DNA of 64,000 bases from Nitratireductor arenosus (GCF_009742725.1 NZ_WPHG01000002.1:248001-312000); one strand, 5' to 3'. Positions 26,118 to 35,996 are shown, numbered from the stretch's first letter. Notes: a model not told the origin generated them from the sequence alone. Numbers and translations are program-made.

Positions 26118-26594
26118 ATGCTTGCACGGATTTTGCAGTTTCTTTCGATCATTCTCATTGCGATCTATATGGTTCCTCAGGCCGCGCACCTGATTGAATA
26201 TCCCGGGAAAATCATCATGGACCGGGAAGCCTATTTCGCGGTCCAGCAAATCTATGCCGGTTGGTCTTACGCTGCTTTCGTGCTTTTCGGCGCCTTGGCC
26301 GCAACACTGGCGTTGGCGTTTTTCAGCCGCACTCAAACGCTGCCGGCACTGCTGGCATCCCTGGCGTTCGTGCTGATGGCGGCCGTTCTTATCGTGTTCC
26401 TCACGCGCGTGGCGCCGATGAACGCGGTGACCGAGCAATGGACGATATTGCCGCAGGCGTGGCGTCCCGTGCGCGCGCAGTGGGAAAACGGGCATGCGAT
26501 CAACGCCGTTATCACGTTCCTCGCGCTTTTGAGCGCAACACTGGCGGCGCTGGTCTGGAAGCCGGACGCGTCCTTGCAGCGCGGCTCATCTTGA
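26118..26594 (+). CDS. small integral membrane protein
   Basis: Encodes 158 residues from the ATG at 26118; a GTG six bases earlier is also in frame. Four hydrophobic segments are visible (about residues 5-22, 45-68, 75-98, 130-150). The conserved-looking tail NAVTEQWTILPQAWRPVRAQWENGH followed by a helix resembles DUF1772-like or anthrone-oxygenase-like small membrane proteins, but I am not sure. No partner gene is in the same operon. Confidence 0.65.
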   Translation: MLARILQFLSIILIAIYMVPQAAHLIEYPGKIIMDREAYFAVQQIYAGWSYAAFVLFGALAATLALAFFSRTQTLPALLASLAFVLMAAVLIVFLTRVAPMNAVTEQWTILPQAWRPVRAQWENGHAINAVITFLALLSATLAALVWKPDASLQRGSS

Positions 26595-26699
26595 ACGGGC
26601 GCTCAACCGGACGGGTTTTGGAGGAGCAACGGAGGTAGCACGGGTGTTTCCTTACCCGTTGCGCAATCCATGTGCCGGGTAAGCTATGGGAGCGGCGAC

Positions 26700-27593
26700 C
26701 TACTCGAACACGTCGTTGCGCACGGGAAATCGTCCATCGAATGCGATCGGCACGCCCCTATCGGTTGCCGGGTCGAAGGCGTGAACATGCAGATGCGGTT
26801 CGGTCGTGTTGCCTGAATTGCCGACCTTGCCGATCGCATCGCCGATCGAGACCTGCTCTCCGACCTCGACGTGCACACTGTCCTGCATGAGATGCGCCAA
26901 CTCGACCGCCAGGTCTCCGCAAGCAAGGACGACGTGATTGCCGCTGGCATTGTCCCGGTCCCTCTCCGGCGGCACGAGATCGGGGAGGTCTGTGCGTATG
27001 GCAACCACCTCGCCGGCGCAGGGGCTGACGACGGCGGCGCCGAAGGCGGCATAATTCTCCAATTCGTTCGGCATGATCCCGCGCGCGCGGAACCCGCTGG
27101 GATAAAGCGCGGTGATATCGGCGGCAAAGCGCTGTGTCGAATGTCCGGCGTGGCGGTTGAGAATTCCGACTGCGCCGGCCTGAGCGGCGAAGAATCGCCC
27201 GCCTTGGAGAGGAAATGCCAATTGCCGTGTGTCGGGCGGCGGGGACATCCCTGAGAGAACGTGGAGGAGGGCGCCGGTAAATAGCACAAGCGTGACGATC
27301 GATGCCCAGTGTTTTTTCAACGCGCTCGCTCCGGGGCGCCAGGGCAGCGAAAGATGCGCGCGCAGCGACCACAGGATCGCGGCGCAGAACAGGCCCAACA
27401 AGACGAACCGGGTATAATATCCGGCGATGTCCCAGCGGCCGACGAGAAAAATCAGCGAGACGAAAACCGTGGCGTCGGCGACAACGATGAACCAGCCGGT
27501 TTTCGAGCCTTCGGCCAGACGCAAGACCCGGACGGTGTAGAACAAGGGCATAAAAATGCAGACGGCGAGAAGAACAATGATCAAGAAACCCAC
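26700..27593 (-). CDS. membrane-anchored M23 family metallopeptidase
   Basis: Encodes 297 residues from a GTG at 27593, preceded by AAGGAGGTGAGA, a near-perfect ribosome site. An ATG at 27662 is also in frame but would place that site inside the gene. Four N-terminal hydrophobic segments are followed by an M23 domain: HSTQRFAADI supplies the first metal His and Asp, and EPHLHVHAFD supplies the HxH pair, with VVSPCAGEVVA and VSIGDAIGKVGNSGN between. M23 enzymes cleave peptidoglycan cross-bridges or act as LytM-type activators. It lies downstream of soxG, probably as a separate unit. Confidence 0.85.
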   Translation of the reverse strand: MGFLIIVLLAVCIFMPLFYTVRVLRLAEGSKTGWFIVVADATVFVSLIFLVGRWDIAGYYTRFVLLGLFCAAILWSLRAHLSLPWRPGASALKKHWASIVTLVLFTGALLHVLSGMSPPPDTRQLAFPLQGGRFFAAQAGAVGILNRHAGHSTQRFAADITALYPSGFRARGIMPNELENYAAFGAAVVSPCAGEVVAIRTDLPDLVPPERDRDNASGNHVVLACGDLAVELAHLMQDSVHVEVGEQVSIGDAIGKVGNSGNTTEPHLHVHAFDPATDRGVPIAFDGRFPVRNDVFE

Positions 27594-27645
27594 TCTCACC
27601 TCCTTCCGGGGAATTCTCCGTGCGGGAACGAAAATCCGTTCCCTC

Positions 27646-27675
27646 AAACCGCTTTCATCCAAAAATGAACGGTTT
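27646..27675 (-). terminator. weak terminator-like hairpin after the sox operon
   Basis: AAACCG(C)TTTCAT pairs with ATGAA-CGGTTT across a short loop, overlapping the soxG stop. On the minus strand the arm ends GCGGTTTGAGG, so the U-run is only three bases. It may partly terminate sox transcription before the M23 gene. Confidence 0.35.
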
Positions 27676-28262
27676 CAGCCGACCGTGTAGCCGGTTTCCT
27701 CGCTCGCGTGGCACAACGCCGTCCAGAAAGCGCGGGCGAAGGAGCGGAAGACGTAAAGGTCGAACTGCTCGGCGCCGGAGCGCTGGATTTGGGCGAAAAT
27801 ATCGTGATGGCTGGTCGCGCGGCCGGCGCCGAGCGGAAAGGTGGTCTGGGAAAAGTCGAGCGCGAAGAACTTTGCCAGCACCCAGTCCGCCTTCGGTCCG
27901 GCCAGGCGCAGCGCCGTGCGGCCGTGCGACAGGTCGGTGACTGTGCCGGTGTCCACGTCGATTACGGCGCCAAGGGCGGCGGCGAGGCCCTCCTTCTGGT
28001 CGATGGCTAGAAATTTGCCGGGTGCGAAGCCGAATGCGGCCTTGGCGCCATCGACCTGTCCGGCGCCGGCGCCGTCGGCGAGCGCCAGGCCGGTAACCGA
28101 CTTGATAGCGTCAATCAGCGTCTTTTCCCGACCGGGCCAGGCGGCGGCCTGGACGATCGAGCCCGGCCGGGTCTCGCTCAGGACCAGACCGGTCTCGCCG
28201 GCGGTGTTGGGATAGGCGCCCGGTTTCCAAGCCGCGCCGAGCGGCGACACGGGTTCAACCAT
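27675..28262 (-). CDS. soxG: sarcosine oxidase gamma subunit
   Basis: Encodes 195 residues, close to the usual gamma-subunit size. The sequence MVEPVSPLGAAWKPGAYPN, then DLSHGRTALRLAGPKADWVL and the C-terminal RSFARAFWTALCHASEETGY are typical of SoxG. Its start overlaps the end of soxA by eight bases. Gamma is a structural part of the heterotetramer that oxidatively demethylates sarcosine to glycine, passing formaldehyde equivalents to tetrahydrofolate. It is the last gene of soxBDAG. Confidence 0.92.
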   Translation of the reverse strand: MVEPVSPLGAAWKPGAYPNTAGETGLVLSETRPGSIVQAAAWPGREKTLIDAIKSVTGLALADGAGAGQVDGAKAAFGFAPGKFLAIDQKEGLAAALGAVIDVDTGTVTDLSHGRTALRLAGPKADWVLAKFFALDFSQTTFPLGAGRATSHHDIFAQIQRSGAEQFDLYVFRSFARAFWTALCHASEETGYTVG

Positions 28263-31254
28263 GCATGCGGCTCCCTTCCGGATCGTAGAAATGGTGGCTG
28301 ACGATCTCGACCGGCCCGAAACGCTTGCGCAGCGGGTCGGAGACGAAGGCGCGCGTGCCGTGGCGCGTCTTGCCGCCCTTGACGAGCGCCAGCGCGATAT
28401 ATTTGCCCAGTGCGGGCGAATAGCAGCCGGCGGTGACGTGGCCGATCGAATCGCGGATTTCGGCCGGGTCGTTGTGTTCCACGATATGGGCGCCGCCGCC
28501 GAGCGGCCTGTCGTCGAGGGCGACGATGCCGACCAGGCGGATGCGGTCGTCGTCGCACAGGCCCTCGCGATCCATCATCATCGACCCGGCGAAGGGTTTT
28601 TTCTTCGACAGCATCCAGTCGAGATAAAGATCGCGCCCGGTGGTGCGCCCGTCGATCTCCGCGCCGGTGACATGGCCCTTTTCGATACGCAGCGTCCCCA
28701 GCGCCTCGAGCCCGTACGGCACGATGGCGAACGGTTTGCCGGCCTCCATCAACGCTTCCCACACATGCAGGCCGTGGCCGGCGCCGCAATAGACCTCGTA
28801 GGCGCGCTCGCCGGAAAAGGACAGGCGGCAGATCATCACCGGCACGCCGTCGATCTCGCCGCGGACGATGCCCATGAAGGGCAGGGTGTCGTTGTCGACG
28901 GCCGTACCGGCAACGCAGGCGGCCAGCACGTCGCGCGAATGCGGGCCGGCAATCGCGGCGCCGGCCCATTCATCGGAGACCGAGGTGAGCGCCACCTTCA
29001 GGTCGGGCCAGACGATGTCGAGATAATATTCGAGCTGCTGCATGACCTTGCCGGCATTGGCCGTGGTGGTGGTCATCAGGAAATCGGTCTGCGACAGGCG
29101 CCAGGTCGTGCCGTCGTCATAGGCCAGCCCGTCCTCGCGCAGCATCAGCCCGTAGCGGGCCTTCATCACCGGCAGGGTGGAGAATTTATTGGTGTAGACG
29201 CGATCGAGGAAATCGGCCGCGTCGGGACCCTGAACCATGATCTTGCCGAGGGTGGAGACGTCGACGATGCCCACGCCGGCGCGGGTGGCGGCGGCTTCGC
29301 GCACATAGGCCTGCTCGACGGTCTCGCCGCGCCCGCCATAGACCATCGGCCGGTACCAGAGCCCGGCCGCATACATGGTCGCACCGCTTTCGACGTGCCA
29401 GTCGTGCATCGGGGTGAGCCGGTCGGGCCGCAACTCGCCATAGCGCTCGGCCGCCAGTGCGCCCAACGAGACGGGGGTGAAGGGCGGGCGGAAACGCGTC
29501 GTGCCGACCTCGGGAACGGTTATTCCGCGCGCCTCGGCCATGATGGCAAGCCCCGGCACGTTGGAAGTCTTGCCCTGGTCGGTCGCCATGCCGAGCGTGG
29601 TATAGCGCTTGAGGTGCTCGACGGAGACGAAACCCTCGCGATGCGCCTGGCGCACGTCCTCGGCGGTGACGTCGTGCTGAAAGTCGACGAAGGCCTTGCC
29701 GGCCTTGCCGGACGGGCGGATAGCGAAGACCGGCGCGGGAGCGATGTCCAGTTCCAGGGTCTCGACCCTGGGCAGCGCGGATTTGCGCGGCGGCTTGCCG
29801 CCGGCCACCTTCGCGCCGGCTGCGAGCCCGTCGGCGAGCGCGGCGGCGGTCGCGAAATGGCCGGCAAAGGCGCCGGCGCCGATCCAGTTCTGGGTCGGCG
29901 CCGGCGGCAGGAACGCTTGCAGCGCTTCGTCCCATCGCGGCGCCGTGCCGGCCTGGCTCGCCAGGTGGATCGCCGGCGACCAGCCGCCCGACATCAACAG
30001 GCAGTCGACCGCGATCCTGCGCGGCTGGCCGGTGATTTCGCCCTCGCGCAGGCGCTGGACGGCGATCTCGCGGAGCGCCTTGCCGCCTTTGGTGCCGGAG
30101 ACGGCGTGGCCGGCAAGTATCTCCGCGCCGGCCCGTTCGGCGAGCGCCCGGGCGGCCGACGAGACCGTGTCGCGCATGTCGACGATGGTGGCGATTGTCG
30201 CGCCGGCCTCGGCCAGCGCGGCAGCGGCGCGATAGGCATCGTCGTTGTTGGCAAAGAGCGCGACCCTGGAGCCGGCCACGACGCCGTATTCCCGCAGCAG
30301 GCGCACGGCCGCGTCGGCGAGCATCACGCCAGGCCGGTCATTGCCGGGAAAGACCAGCGGGCGCTCGAACGCGCCCGTCGCCAGCACCACCGCGCCGGCG
30401 CGGATCGTCCAGTGGCGATGGCGCGGCTCGCCCTTGTCGGGCGCCGGCTTGTGATCGGTGACACGCTCCAGTGCCGCCAGCGTGTTGCCGTCGTAATAAC
30501 CCCACACGGTCGTGCGCGGCAAAAGCCGCACCGTGTCCATGGCGCCGAGCGCCTCGATCGTCCTTTGCGCCCAGGCGGCGGCCGGCAGGCCGTCGATCGT
30601 GTCGCCGGACCATTTTGCCGAACCGCCCGGCACCGGCTCGAGATCGGCCAGGATGACGCGCTTGCCGGCCTCGGCGGCGACCTTGGCGGCCATCAGGCCG
30701 GCCGGTCCGGCGCCGGTGACGAGCACGTCGCAAAACGCGTTCATGCGTTCGTAGCGGTCGGGATCGGCGTCGCGGCCGGCCCGTCCCAGGCCGGCGGCGC
30801 GGCGGATGAAATGTTCGCACGCCATCCAGAACCGCGTGCCCCTGAGCGGCCCGACGACCGGGCCCATGAAGGTCTTGTAGTAAAAGCCGGCCGACAGCAG
30901 CCCGCCGGCGAGCTGGTTGACCGCGCCGGCGTCGACATCGAGCGAGGGAAAGCGGTTCTGGCTTTCCACCGTCAGGCCTTCGTGGATCTCGATTTGCGTG
31001 GCGGCGATATTGGGCTCGCGCACCGTGCCCTTGAGCACGGTGACCAGCGCGTTGGGCTCGTCGACGCCGGCGGCCAGCAGGCCGCGCGGGCGATGATATT
31101 TGAACGAGCGTCCGAAAAGCCTCATGCCGTTGGCCATCAGGGCGGAGGCGAGCGTGTCGCCGGGATGGCCATGATAGGACTTGCCGTCGAAACTGAAGCG
31201 GATCGTGCGGCCGCGGTCGATCCGGCCGCCCTCGGTGCTGCGGCGCGGGCTCAT
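28255..31254 (-). CDS. soxA: sarcosine oxidase alpha subunit
   Basis: Encodes 999 residues, the family length. The N-terminus carries a ferredoxin-like segment (IRFSFDGKSYHGHPGDTLAS, LFGRSFKYHRPRG). A dinucleotide-binding fold follows with VTGAGPAGLMAAKVAAEAG. The C-terminal third, from about residue 600, is a GcvT-like folate-binding domain (MYAAGLWYRPMVYG, VDVSTLGKIMVQGPDAADFLDRVY, GERAYEVYCGAG). In heterotetrameric sarcosine oxidase, alpha binds NAD and provides the tetrahydrofolate site where methylene-THF is formed. It overlaps soxD upstream and soxG downstream. Confidence 0.95.
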   Translation of the reverse strand: MSPRRSTEGGRIDRGRTIRFSFDGKSYHGHPGDTLASALMANGMRLFGRSFKYHRPRGLLAAGVDEPNALVTVLKGTVREPNIAATQIEIHEGLTVESQNRFPSLDVDAGAVNQLAGGLLSAGFYYKTFMGPVVGPLRGTRFWMACEHFIRRAAGLGRAGRDADPDRYERMNAFCDVLVTGAGPAGLMAAKVAAEAGKRVILADLEPVPGGSAKWSGDTIDGLPAAAWAQRTIEALGAMDTVRLLPRTTVWGYYDGNTLAALERVTDHKPAPDKGEPRHRHWTIRAGAVVLATGAFERPLVFPGNDRPGVMLADAAVRLLREYGVVAGSRVALFANNDDAYRAAAALAEAGATIATIVDMRDTVSSAARALAERAGAEILAGHAVSGTKGGKALREIAVQRLREGEITGQPRRIAVDCLLMSGGWSPAIHLASQAGTAPRWDEALQAFLPPAPTQNWIGAGAFAGHFATAAALADGLAAGAKVAGGKPPRKSALPRVETLELDIAPAPVFAIRPSGKAGKAFVDFQHDVTAEDVRQAHREGFVSVEHLKRYTTLGMATDQGKTSNVPGLAIMAEARGITVPEVGTTRFRPPFTPVSLGALAAERYGELRPDRLTPMHDWHVESGATMYAAGLWYRPMVYGGRGETVEQAYVREAAATRAGVGIVDVSTLGKIMVQGPDAADFLDRVYTNKFSTLPVMKARYGLMLREDGLAYDDGTTWRLSQTDFLMTTTTANAGKVMQQLEYYLDIVWPDLKVALTSVSDEWAGAAIAGPHSRDVLAACVAGTAVDNDTLPFMGIVRGEIDGVPVMICRLSFSGERAYEVYCGAGHGLHVWEALMEAGKPFAIVPYGLEALGTLRIEKGHVTGAEIDGRTTGRDLYLDWMLSKKKPFAGSMMMDREGLCDDDRIRLVGIVALDDRPLGGGAHIVEHNDPAEIRDSIGHVTAGCYSPALGKYIALALVKGGKTRHGTRAFVSDPLRKRFGPVEIVSHHFYDPEGSRMHG

Positions 31255-31583
31255 GGTTTTTTCCCTTTGGCCGGTCCGGTCTTCGTGCGGCTCTTGGGCG
31301 AGCGCCTGGCTGGCCGCGGCGTCGCGCCTTGGGCTCCCGCGAAGGCGACGCTTTCGATCGCATGCGTCAGGGTCGAGCGCACGATCAGCAGATGTTTGCG
31401 GCAACCGCCGGCGTGCTGCCAATATTCGCGATGCGGGCCTGCCGGATTGGAACGGTCGTAGACATAGGCGTTCCAGCGGGCCTGGTCGGTGTCGTGCTGG
31501 TCGGGGCGCGGCCGGTTGGCGTCGCCCTGGTAGGAGAACTCGGCAAGGTCGCGCGGACCGCAATAGGGGCAGGTGATCAGCAT
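31251..31583 (-). CDS. soxD: sarcosine oxidase delta subunit
   Basis: Encodes 110 residues. The opening MLITCPYCGPRDLAEFSYQG is the SoxD signature; the CPYC pair, plus HAGGCRKHL further on, form the small zinc site. RWNAYVYDRSNPAGPHREYW is also diagnostic. The C-terminus is a Lys/Arg/Pro-rich tail. It overlaps the soxA start by four bases and follows soxB by ten, so translation is coupled within the operon. Confidence 0.95.
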   Translation of the reverse strand: MLITCPYCGPRDLAEFSYQGDANRPRPDQHDTDQARWNAYVYDRSNPAGPHREYWQHAGGCRKHLLIVRSTLTHAIESVAFAGAQGATPRPARRSPKSRTKTGPAKGKKP

Positions 31584-31592
31584 CGGGCGATC

Positions 31593-32852
31593 CTAGTGAA
31601 GCTTGGGCGTGGCGCCCTGGCCCTTTTCGTCGATCAGCGCGCCGCGATGGAAGCGCTCGAGCGTGAACGGGGCGTTGATGGCGTGCGGGGCGTCCTTGGC
31701 GATAGTCCAGGCAAAGGTCCAGCCCGAGGCCGGCGTCGCCTTGAACCCGCCGTAACACCAGCCCGAATTCAGATACATGCCCGGCAGCGGGCCGGTGGTG
31801 ATGATCGGCGAGCCGTCCATCGACATATCCATCACGCCGCCCCAGGAGCGCAGCAGACGCACCCGGGCGAGGCCGGGAAACAGCGCCACCATCTCGCTCA
31901 TCACCTCCTCCACCACCGGCAGGTTGCCGCGCTGGGCGTAGGAATTATAGCCGTCGAGATCGCCGCCGAAGACAAGGCTGCCCTTGTCGGACTGCGACAT
32001 GTAAAGGTGACCGCCGCCGAAGGTGACCACCGTGTCGACGAAGGGTTTCAGCGATTCGGTGACGAAGGCCTGCAGGACATGGCTTTCGATCGGCAGCGCG
32101 TCGATGCCGGCCAGTTTCATGACGCGGCCGGTCGAGCCGGCGACGGCCACGGCGATTTTCTTGGCCCGGATTTCTCCGCGTGTGCTTTTGACGCCGACCA
32201 CGCGGTCGCCTTCGCGCAGGAAACCGGTGACCTCGCAATTCTCGACGATGTCGACGCCGCGCCGGTCGGCACCGCGTGCATATCCCCAGGCGACCGCGTC
32301 ATGGCGCGCCGTGCCGGCACGCGGCTGCAACAGACCGCCGACGACGGGAAAGCGGGCGGACTTGCTCAGGTCGACGCCCGGCACCTTCTTTGCGATCTCT
32401 CCCGGGGTGAGCCATTCGGCGTCGCCGCCGCCGTGCAGCATGGCATTGCCGCGGCGGATATAGTCGTCGGCCTGGGCCGGCGAATGGGCGAGATTGAGGA
32501 TGCCGCGCTGCGAGAACATCACATTATAGTTCAGGTCGTGCGCGAGTTCCTCCCACAATTTCACGGAAAAATCGTAGAAGCGGATCGATTCGGGCAGCAG
32601 ATAGTTGGAGCGTACGATGGTGGTGTTGCGGCCGATATTGCCGGAGCCGAGCCAACCTTTCTCCAGTACCGCGACATTGGTGATGCCGTGTTCCTTGGCC
32701 AGATAATAGGCCGTTGCCAGCCCGTGACCGCCGCCGCCGACGATGATGACGTCGTAGTCGGTTTTGGGTTCAGCCTTGCTCCAGGCCGGTTTCCAGTCGC
32801 GATTGCCGTTCCACGCGTTCTTGAGAAGGGAGAAAAAGGAATATTCGGCCAT
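31593..32852 (-). CDS. soxB: sarcosine oxidase beta subunit
   Basis: Encodes 419 residues, the family length. The FAD fold is VIIVGGGGHGLATAYYLA. GWLGSGNIGRNTTIVRSNYL is highly characteristic of SoxB, and the His in AGTARHDAVAWGYARGAD is expected to carry the covalent FMN. The C-terminus has MDMSMDGSPIITTGPLPGMY and NSGWCYGGFKATPASG. This subunit holds the sarcosine-oxidising flavin site. It is the first gene of soxBDAG. A TGTCGC half-site lies on the coding strand at 32882-32877, 30 bases before the start, like those recognised by the ArgR/GbdR-type AraC subfamily. Confidence 0.95.
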   Translation of the reverse strand: MAEYSFFSLLKNAWNGNRDWKPAWSKAEPKTDYDVIIVGGGGHGLATAYYLAKEHGITNVAVLEKGWLGSGNIGRNTTIVRSNYLLPESIRFYDFSVKLWEELAHDLNYNVMFSQRGILNLAHSPAQADDYIRRGNAMLHGGGDAEWLTPGEIAKKVPGVDLSKSARFPVVGGLLQPRAGTARHDAVAWGYARGADRRGVDIVENCEVTGFLREGDRVVGVKSTRGEIRAKKIAVAVAGSTGRVMKLAGIDALPIESHVLQAFVTESLKPFVDTVVTFGGGHLYMSQSDKGSLVFGGDLDGYNSYAQRGNLPVVEEVMSEMVALFPGLARVRLLRSWGGVMDMSMDGSPIITTGPLPGMYLNSGWCYGGFKATPASGWTFAWTIAKDAPHAINAPFTLERFHRGALIDEKGQGATPKLH

Positions 32853-33000
32853 GGTGCCTGTCCGCTCGCAGTCGGTGCGACACTATAGGCCCGCAATCCG
32901 GTCGGAAAGCCTGGAATACGCCGTCGCCTTTCGCTGGACCGACCATGCCGCGCCGGCCCATCGCCTCTGGCCGGCTTGCTCCATCGAAGCGGTGTTACTA

Positions 33001-35577
33001 ATGATGGAGCCGAAGCCGATTGCCCGTGGGCGGAAGCAGCGCGTGATTTTATCCTTGTTTCGATTTGTCCGTTTTTTTCTCGTAGTGGCCGGGCTGGCGC
33101 TGTCGGCCGGAAGCACGGCGGTCATGCCTGTCTCGGCCCAAACGGAAACGGCCAAGGCGGCAGCCGGCGGCAGCCTGCTCGACAGGCAGCGGGCCGCGAT
33201 CGAGGCGCTGATAAAGCGGGTGGAGAACCTCCAGCGACTGGTCGAGCAGAACGCGACCGACGATGCGCGGCTGGTCGAATTGCGGCTCCAACTCGAGGAT
33301 CTGGCGGCCGCGTTTCTGGGGGCCGGCGTCGAATTCCGCCCGCGCCTCAACGAAATCAATCTGCGCCTCGACACGCTCGGACCGGCACCGGGAGAGGATC
33401 AGCCGCCGGAGCCGGAGATCGTCGCCGAGGAACGGGCGGCGCTGGTTCGGGAAAAGGCGGAGATCAACGTGCTGCTCGGGCGCGCCGAAAGCGAATCGCT
33501 CCGGGTCAACCGGCTGATCGATCAGATCAGCGCGATGCGCCGCGACCTGTTCACCGACACGCTGTCGAAACGCTACGACATCGTCTCCGCGCTGAGCCCC
33601 GGTACGCTGGACGACCTGATCGCGGAGGCCCGCGACCTCTACAGGGCGTTCGCGTCCTGGCTGCGTTTCGTCACCACCTTCAAATGGCAGTCGGTGCTGA
33701 TCGCGACCCTTTTGGCGGTCGGGGCGGCGGGGCTGCTTTTGTTGATCGGTAACCGGTTTTTCTCGGGGATGGTGGAAGTCGACGAGGCTCAGCCGTCGCC
33801 GACCTATCTGTCGCGGCTTTCGGTCGCGTTCTGGTCGACCCTGCTGCCGTCGGCCTCGCTCGCCGTTTTCTTCGGCGCCAGCTATTTCTTCTTCGACTAT
33901 TTCAACGTTCTGCGCTCGGATATCGCGGAGATGCTGTCGACCTTCGCCCAGGTCGCGGTGATCGTGTTCTTCGTCAACCGGCTGGCGCGCGCGGCGCTGT
34001 CGCCGGGCCGCGCCGACTGGCGACTGCTTCCGGTCGATTCGAAATCCGCCTTCCGCCTGTTCTGGCTCGCCTGGATGACGGCCGTCATCAACGGCCTCGA
34101 CGTGGCGATGAACAAGATCAACCAGGTGATGGGCTCGCCGCTGTCGCTGACCATCGCCAAGAGCCTGATCGCCACGGTAATCGTCGGTGTGCTGGTGACG
34201 CTGATCGGTCTCGTGCGCCCGGCGCGCGGCGACGAGGACACGCAGGGGCCGCGTCGGCTGAGGCCGCTCAACTATTTCTTTCTCGTGCTCGGCATCGGCA
34301 CCACGGTCGCGGCGATACTGGGCTATATCGGCTTTGCGCGTTTCCTGTCGAAGCAGATCGTCATCACCGGCGCGATCGGGGCGACGATGTATATCGGCTT
34401 TCTGTCGGCGAGCGCGATCTCGCGCGAGGGCGCGTTCATCGACACCGCGCTCGGGCGCTTCGTGCGCCGGCGCTTCCTGCTCGAAGATACCTCGCTTGAC
34501 CAGCTTGGCTTGGTCGCCAGCGTCTGCACCAACATCCTGATCATCGCCATCGGCTTTCCACTGATTCTGCTGCAATGGGGTTTCCAGTGGGGGGACATCA
34601 CCAGTTGGGCCTACCGGCTCGCCAACGAGATCACGATCGGTTCGGTCTCGTTCTCGCTGGTCGGCATCCTAACCGGCGTTCTGGTGTTCGCGCTCGGCTA
34701 TTTCCTGACCCGCGGTTTTCAAGGCTGGCTCGACGGCTCGGTGCTGGCGCGCGGGCGCGTGGACGCCGGCGTGCGCAACTCCATCCGCACCGCGGTCGGC
34801 TATGCCGGCATCGCGGTCGCGGCGCTGATCGGCGTTTCGGCGGCCGGGATCAATCTGTCCAATCTCGCGCTGGTCGCCGGCGCGCTGTCGCTGGGCATCG
34901 GCTTCGGGCTGCAGAACATCGTATCGAATTTCGTCTCCGGCCTGATCCTGCTCGCCGAACGCCCCTTCAAGGCGGGCGACTGGATCGAGGCGGGCGCGGT
35001 GACGGGCACCGTCAAGCGCATCAGCGTGCGGGCGACCGAGATCGAAACCTTTCAGCGCCAGACGGTGATCCTGCCCAATTCCGACCTGATCAACGCCGCC
35101 GTCGGCAACTGGACCCACCGCAACAAGCTCGGCCGCGTGGAGATCCGCATCGGCGTGGCCTACGGCTCCGACGTCAAGCGCGTCCACGATATCCTGCTGG
35201 AGATCGGACGCAGTCACCCGCTGGTGCTCAAAAATCCCGAACCCTTCGTTTTTTTCGCCGATTTCGGCGCATCGTCGCTCGATTTCGAACTCAGGCTGTA
35301 TTTGTCCGACATTTTGAGCGGACTTTCGGTGCAAAACGCTATTCGCTTCCAGATCGTGGAGGCATTCGAGCGCGAGGGCATCGAAATTCCGTTTCCGCAG
35401 CGCGACATCCACATCAAGGACGCGACGGGCCTGCTGGGGGACGCCGCGCGGCCGGCCGGCCCGCCCAAGGCCGGGATGGTTGAAAAGGACGATCCGGCGC
35501 CCCCCGTCGCTCAGACCGAGCCGGCCGAGCCCAAGCCGAGGCGGCGGCGGCGCGGGCGTATCGATCCGGACAGTTGA
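33001..35577 (+). CDS. large MscS-family mechanosensitive channel with DUF3772-like N-terminus
   Basis: Encodes 858 residues from tandem ATGs at 33001/33004. A signal or anchor segment ends near MPVSAQ. Residues about 55-210 are a charged coiled-coil-like periplasmic domain (DRQRAAIEALIKRVENLQRL) matching DUF3772-type MscS proteins. Many membrane helices follow. The pore and beta domain are at the C-terminal end: NLALVAGALSLGIGFGLQNI, then GDWIEAGAVTGTVKRISVRA and VILPNSDLINAAVGNWT. A Pro/Arg tail closes it. It releases solutes on hypo-osmotic shock. The gene is divergent from soxB and stands alone. Confidence 0.92.
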   Translation: MMEPKPIARGRKQRVILSLFRFVRFFLVVAGLALSAGSTAVMPVSAQTETAKAAAGGSLLDRQRAAIEALIKRVENLQRLVEQNATDDARLVELRLQLEDLAAAFLGAGVEFRPRLNEINLRLDTLGPAPGEDQPPEPEIVAEERAALVREKAEINVLLGRAESESLRVNRLIDQISAMRRDLFTDTLSKRYDIVSALSPGTLDDLIAEARDLYRAFASWLRFVTTFKWQSVLIATLLAVGAAGLLLLIGNRFFSGMVEVDEAQPSPTYLSRLSVAFWSTLLPSASLAVFFGASYFFFDYFNVLRSDIAEMLSTFAQVAVIVFFVNRLARAALSPGRADWRLLPVDSKSAFRLFWLAWMTAVINGLDVAMNKINQVMGSPLSLTIAKSLIATVIVGVLVTLIGLVRPARGDEDTQGPRRLRPLNYFFLVLGIGTTVAAILGYIGFARFLSKQIVITGAIGATMYIGFLSASAISREGAFIDTALGRFVRRRFLLEDTSLDQLGLVASVCTNILIIAIGFPLILLQWGFQWGDITSWAYRLANEITIGSVSFSLVGILTGVLVFALGYFLTRGFQGWLDGSVLARGRVDAGVRNSIRTAVGYAGIAVAALIGVSAAGINLSNLALVAGALSLGIGFGLQNIVSNFVSGLILLAERPFKAGDWIEAGAVTGTVKRISVRATEIETFQRQTVILPNSDLINAAVGNWTHRNKLGRVEIRIGVAYGSDVKRVHDILLEIGRSHPLVLKNPEPFVFFADFGASSLDFELRLYLSDILSGLSVQNAIRFQIVEAFEREGIEIPFPQRDIHIKDATGLLGDAARPAGPPKAGMVEKDDPAPPVAQTEPAEPKPRRRRRGRIDPDS

Positions 35578-35732
35578 GGCGGCCGACCCGAGGGGCCAGT
35601 TCCGGCGGGAACGAGGGCCGCGTTGCCGCGTTCAGTTGCCGTTCAGCATGGAAGCCCTATAGACTAAGTCAAAAGCCGAGCCACGGCTCGTCCAAACCCT
35701 ATGAGAGGCGGTGGAAACACCGGATTCGACAG

Positions 35733-35996
35733 ATGAAAAGACCCTTCATGACTATTGCAGCCCTGCTTGTCGCGGGCGCGCCGGCCTTCGCGGCCAGCAT
35801 CGTCAATCGCGATTCGGAGCCGCGCACGGTGATCGTCACGGAAGGCGGCTCACAAAGCGAACTCGTCCTGGCCGGTGGCGAAACGGTCCAGTTCTGCCCC
35901 AATGGCTGTTTCGTCACCATGCCGAATGGCGACCGCGAGGCGTTGACCGGCACCGAGGCGGTCGAGATAGATGGCGGGCGCGGGCGCATCCGATAG
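35733..35996 (+). CDS. small exported protein
   Basis: Encodes 87 residues from the ATG at 35733. A short signal peptide (MKRPFMTIAALLVAGAPAFA) is followed by SIVNRDSEPRTVIVTEGGS and a conserved-looking VQFCPNGCFVTMPNGDREA, with two cysteines four apart that may bind metal or form a disulfide. I do not recognise a characterised family, though short rhizobial exported proteins with a CPxGC motif look similar. A strong terminator follows 25 bases after the stop, so it is a single-gene unit. Confidence 0.75.
   Translation: MKRPFMTIAALLVAGAPAFAASIVNRDSEPRTVIVTEGGSQSELVLAGGETVQFCPNGCFVTMPNGDREALTGTEAVEIDGGRGRIR

Noticed and set aside
27594-27662. ATG at 27662 as the start of the M23 gene
   Set aside because: It would bury the near-perfect ribosome site that precedes GTG 27593.
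28261-31461. 1066-residue plus-strand frame
   Set aside because: Antisense mirror of soxA, which has full family length and motifs.
31329-32888. 519-residue plus-strand frame opposite soxB
   Set aside because: Antisense of soxB and soxD with no recognisable domain.
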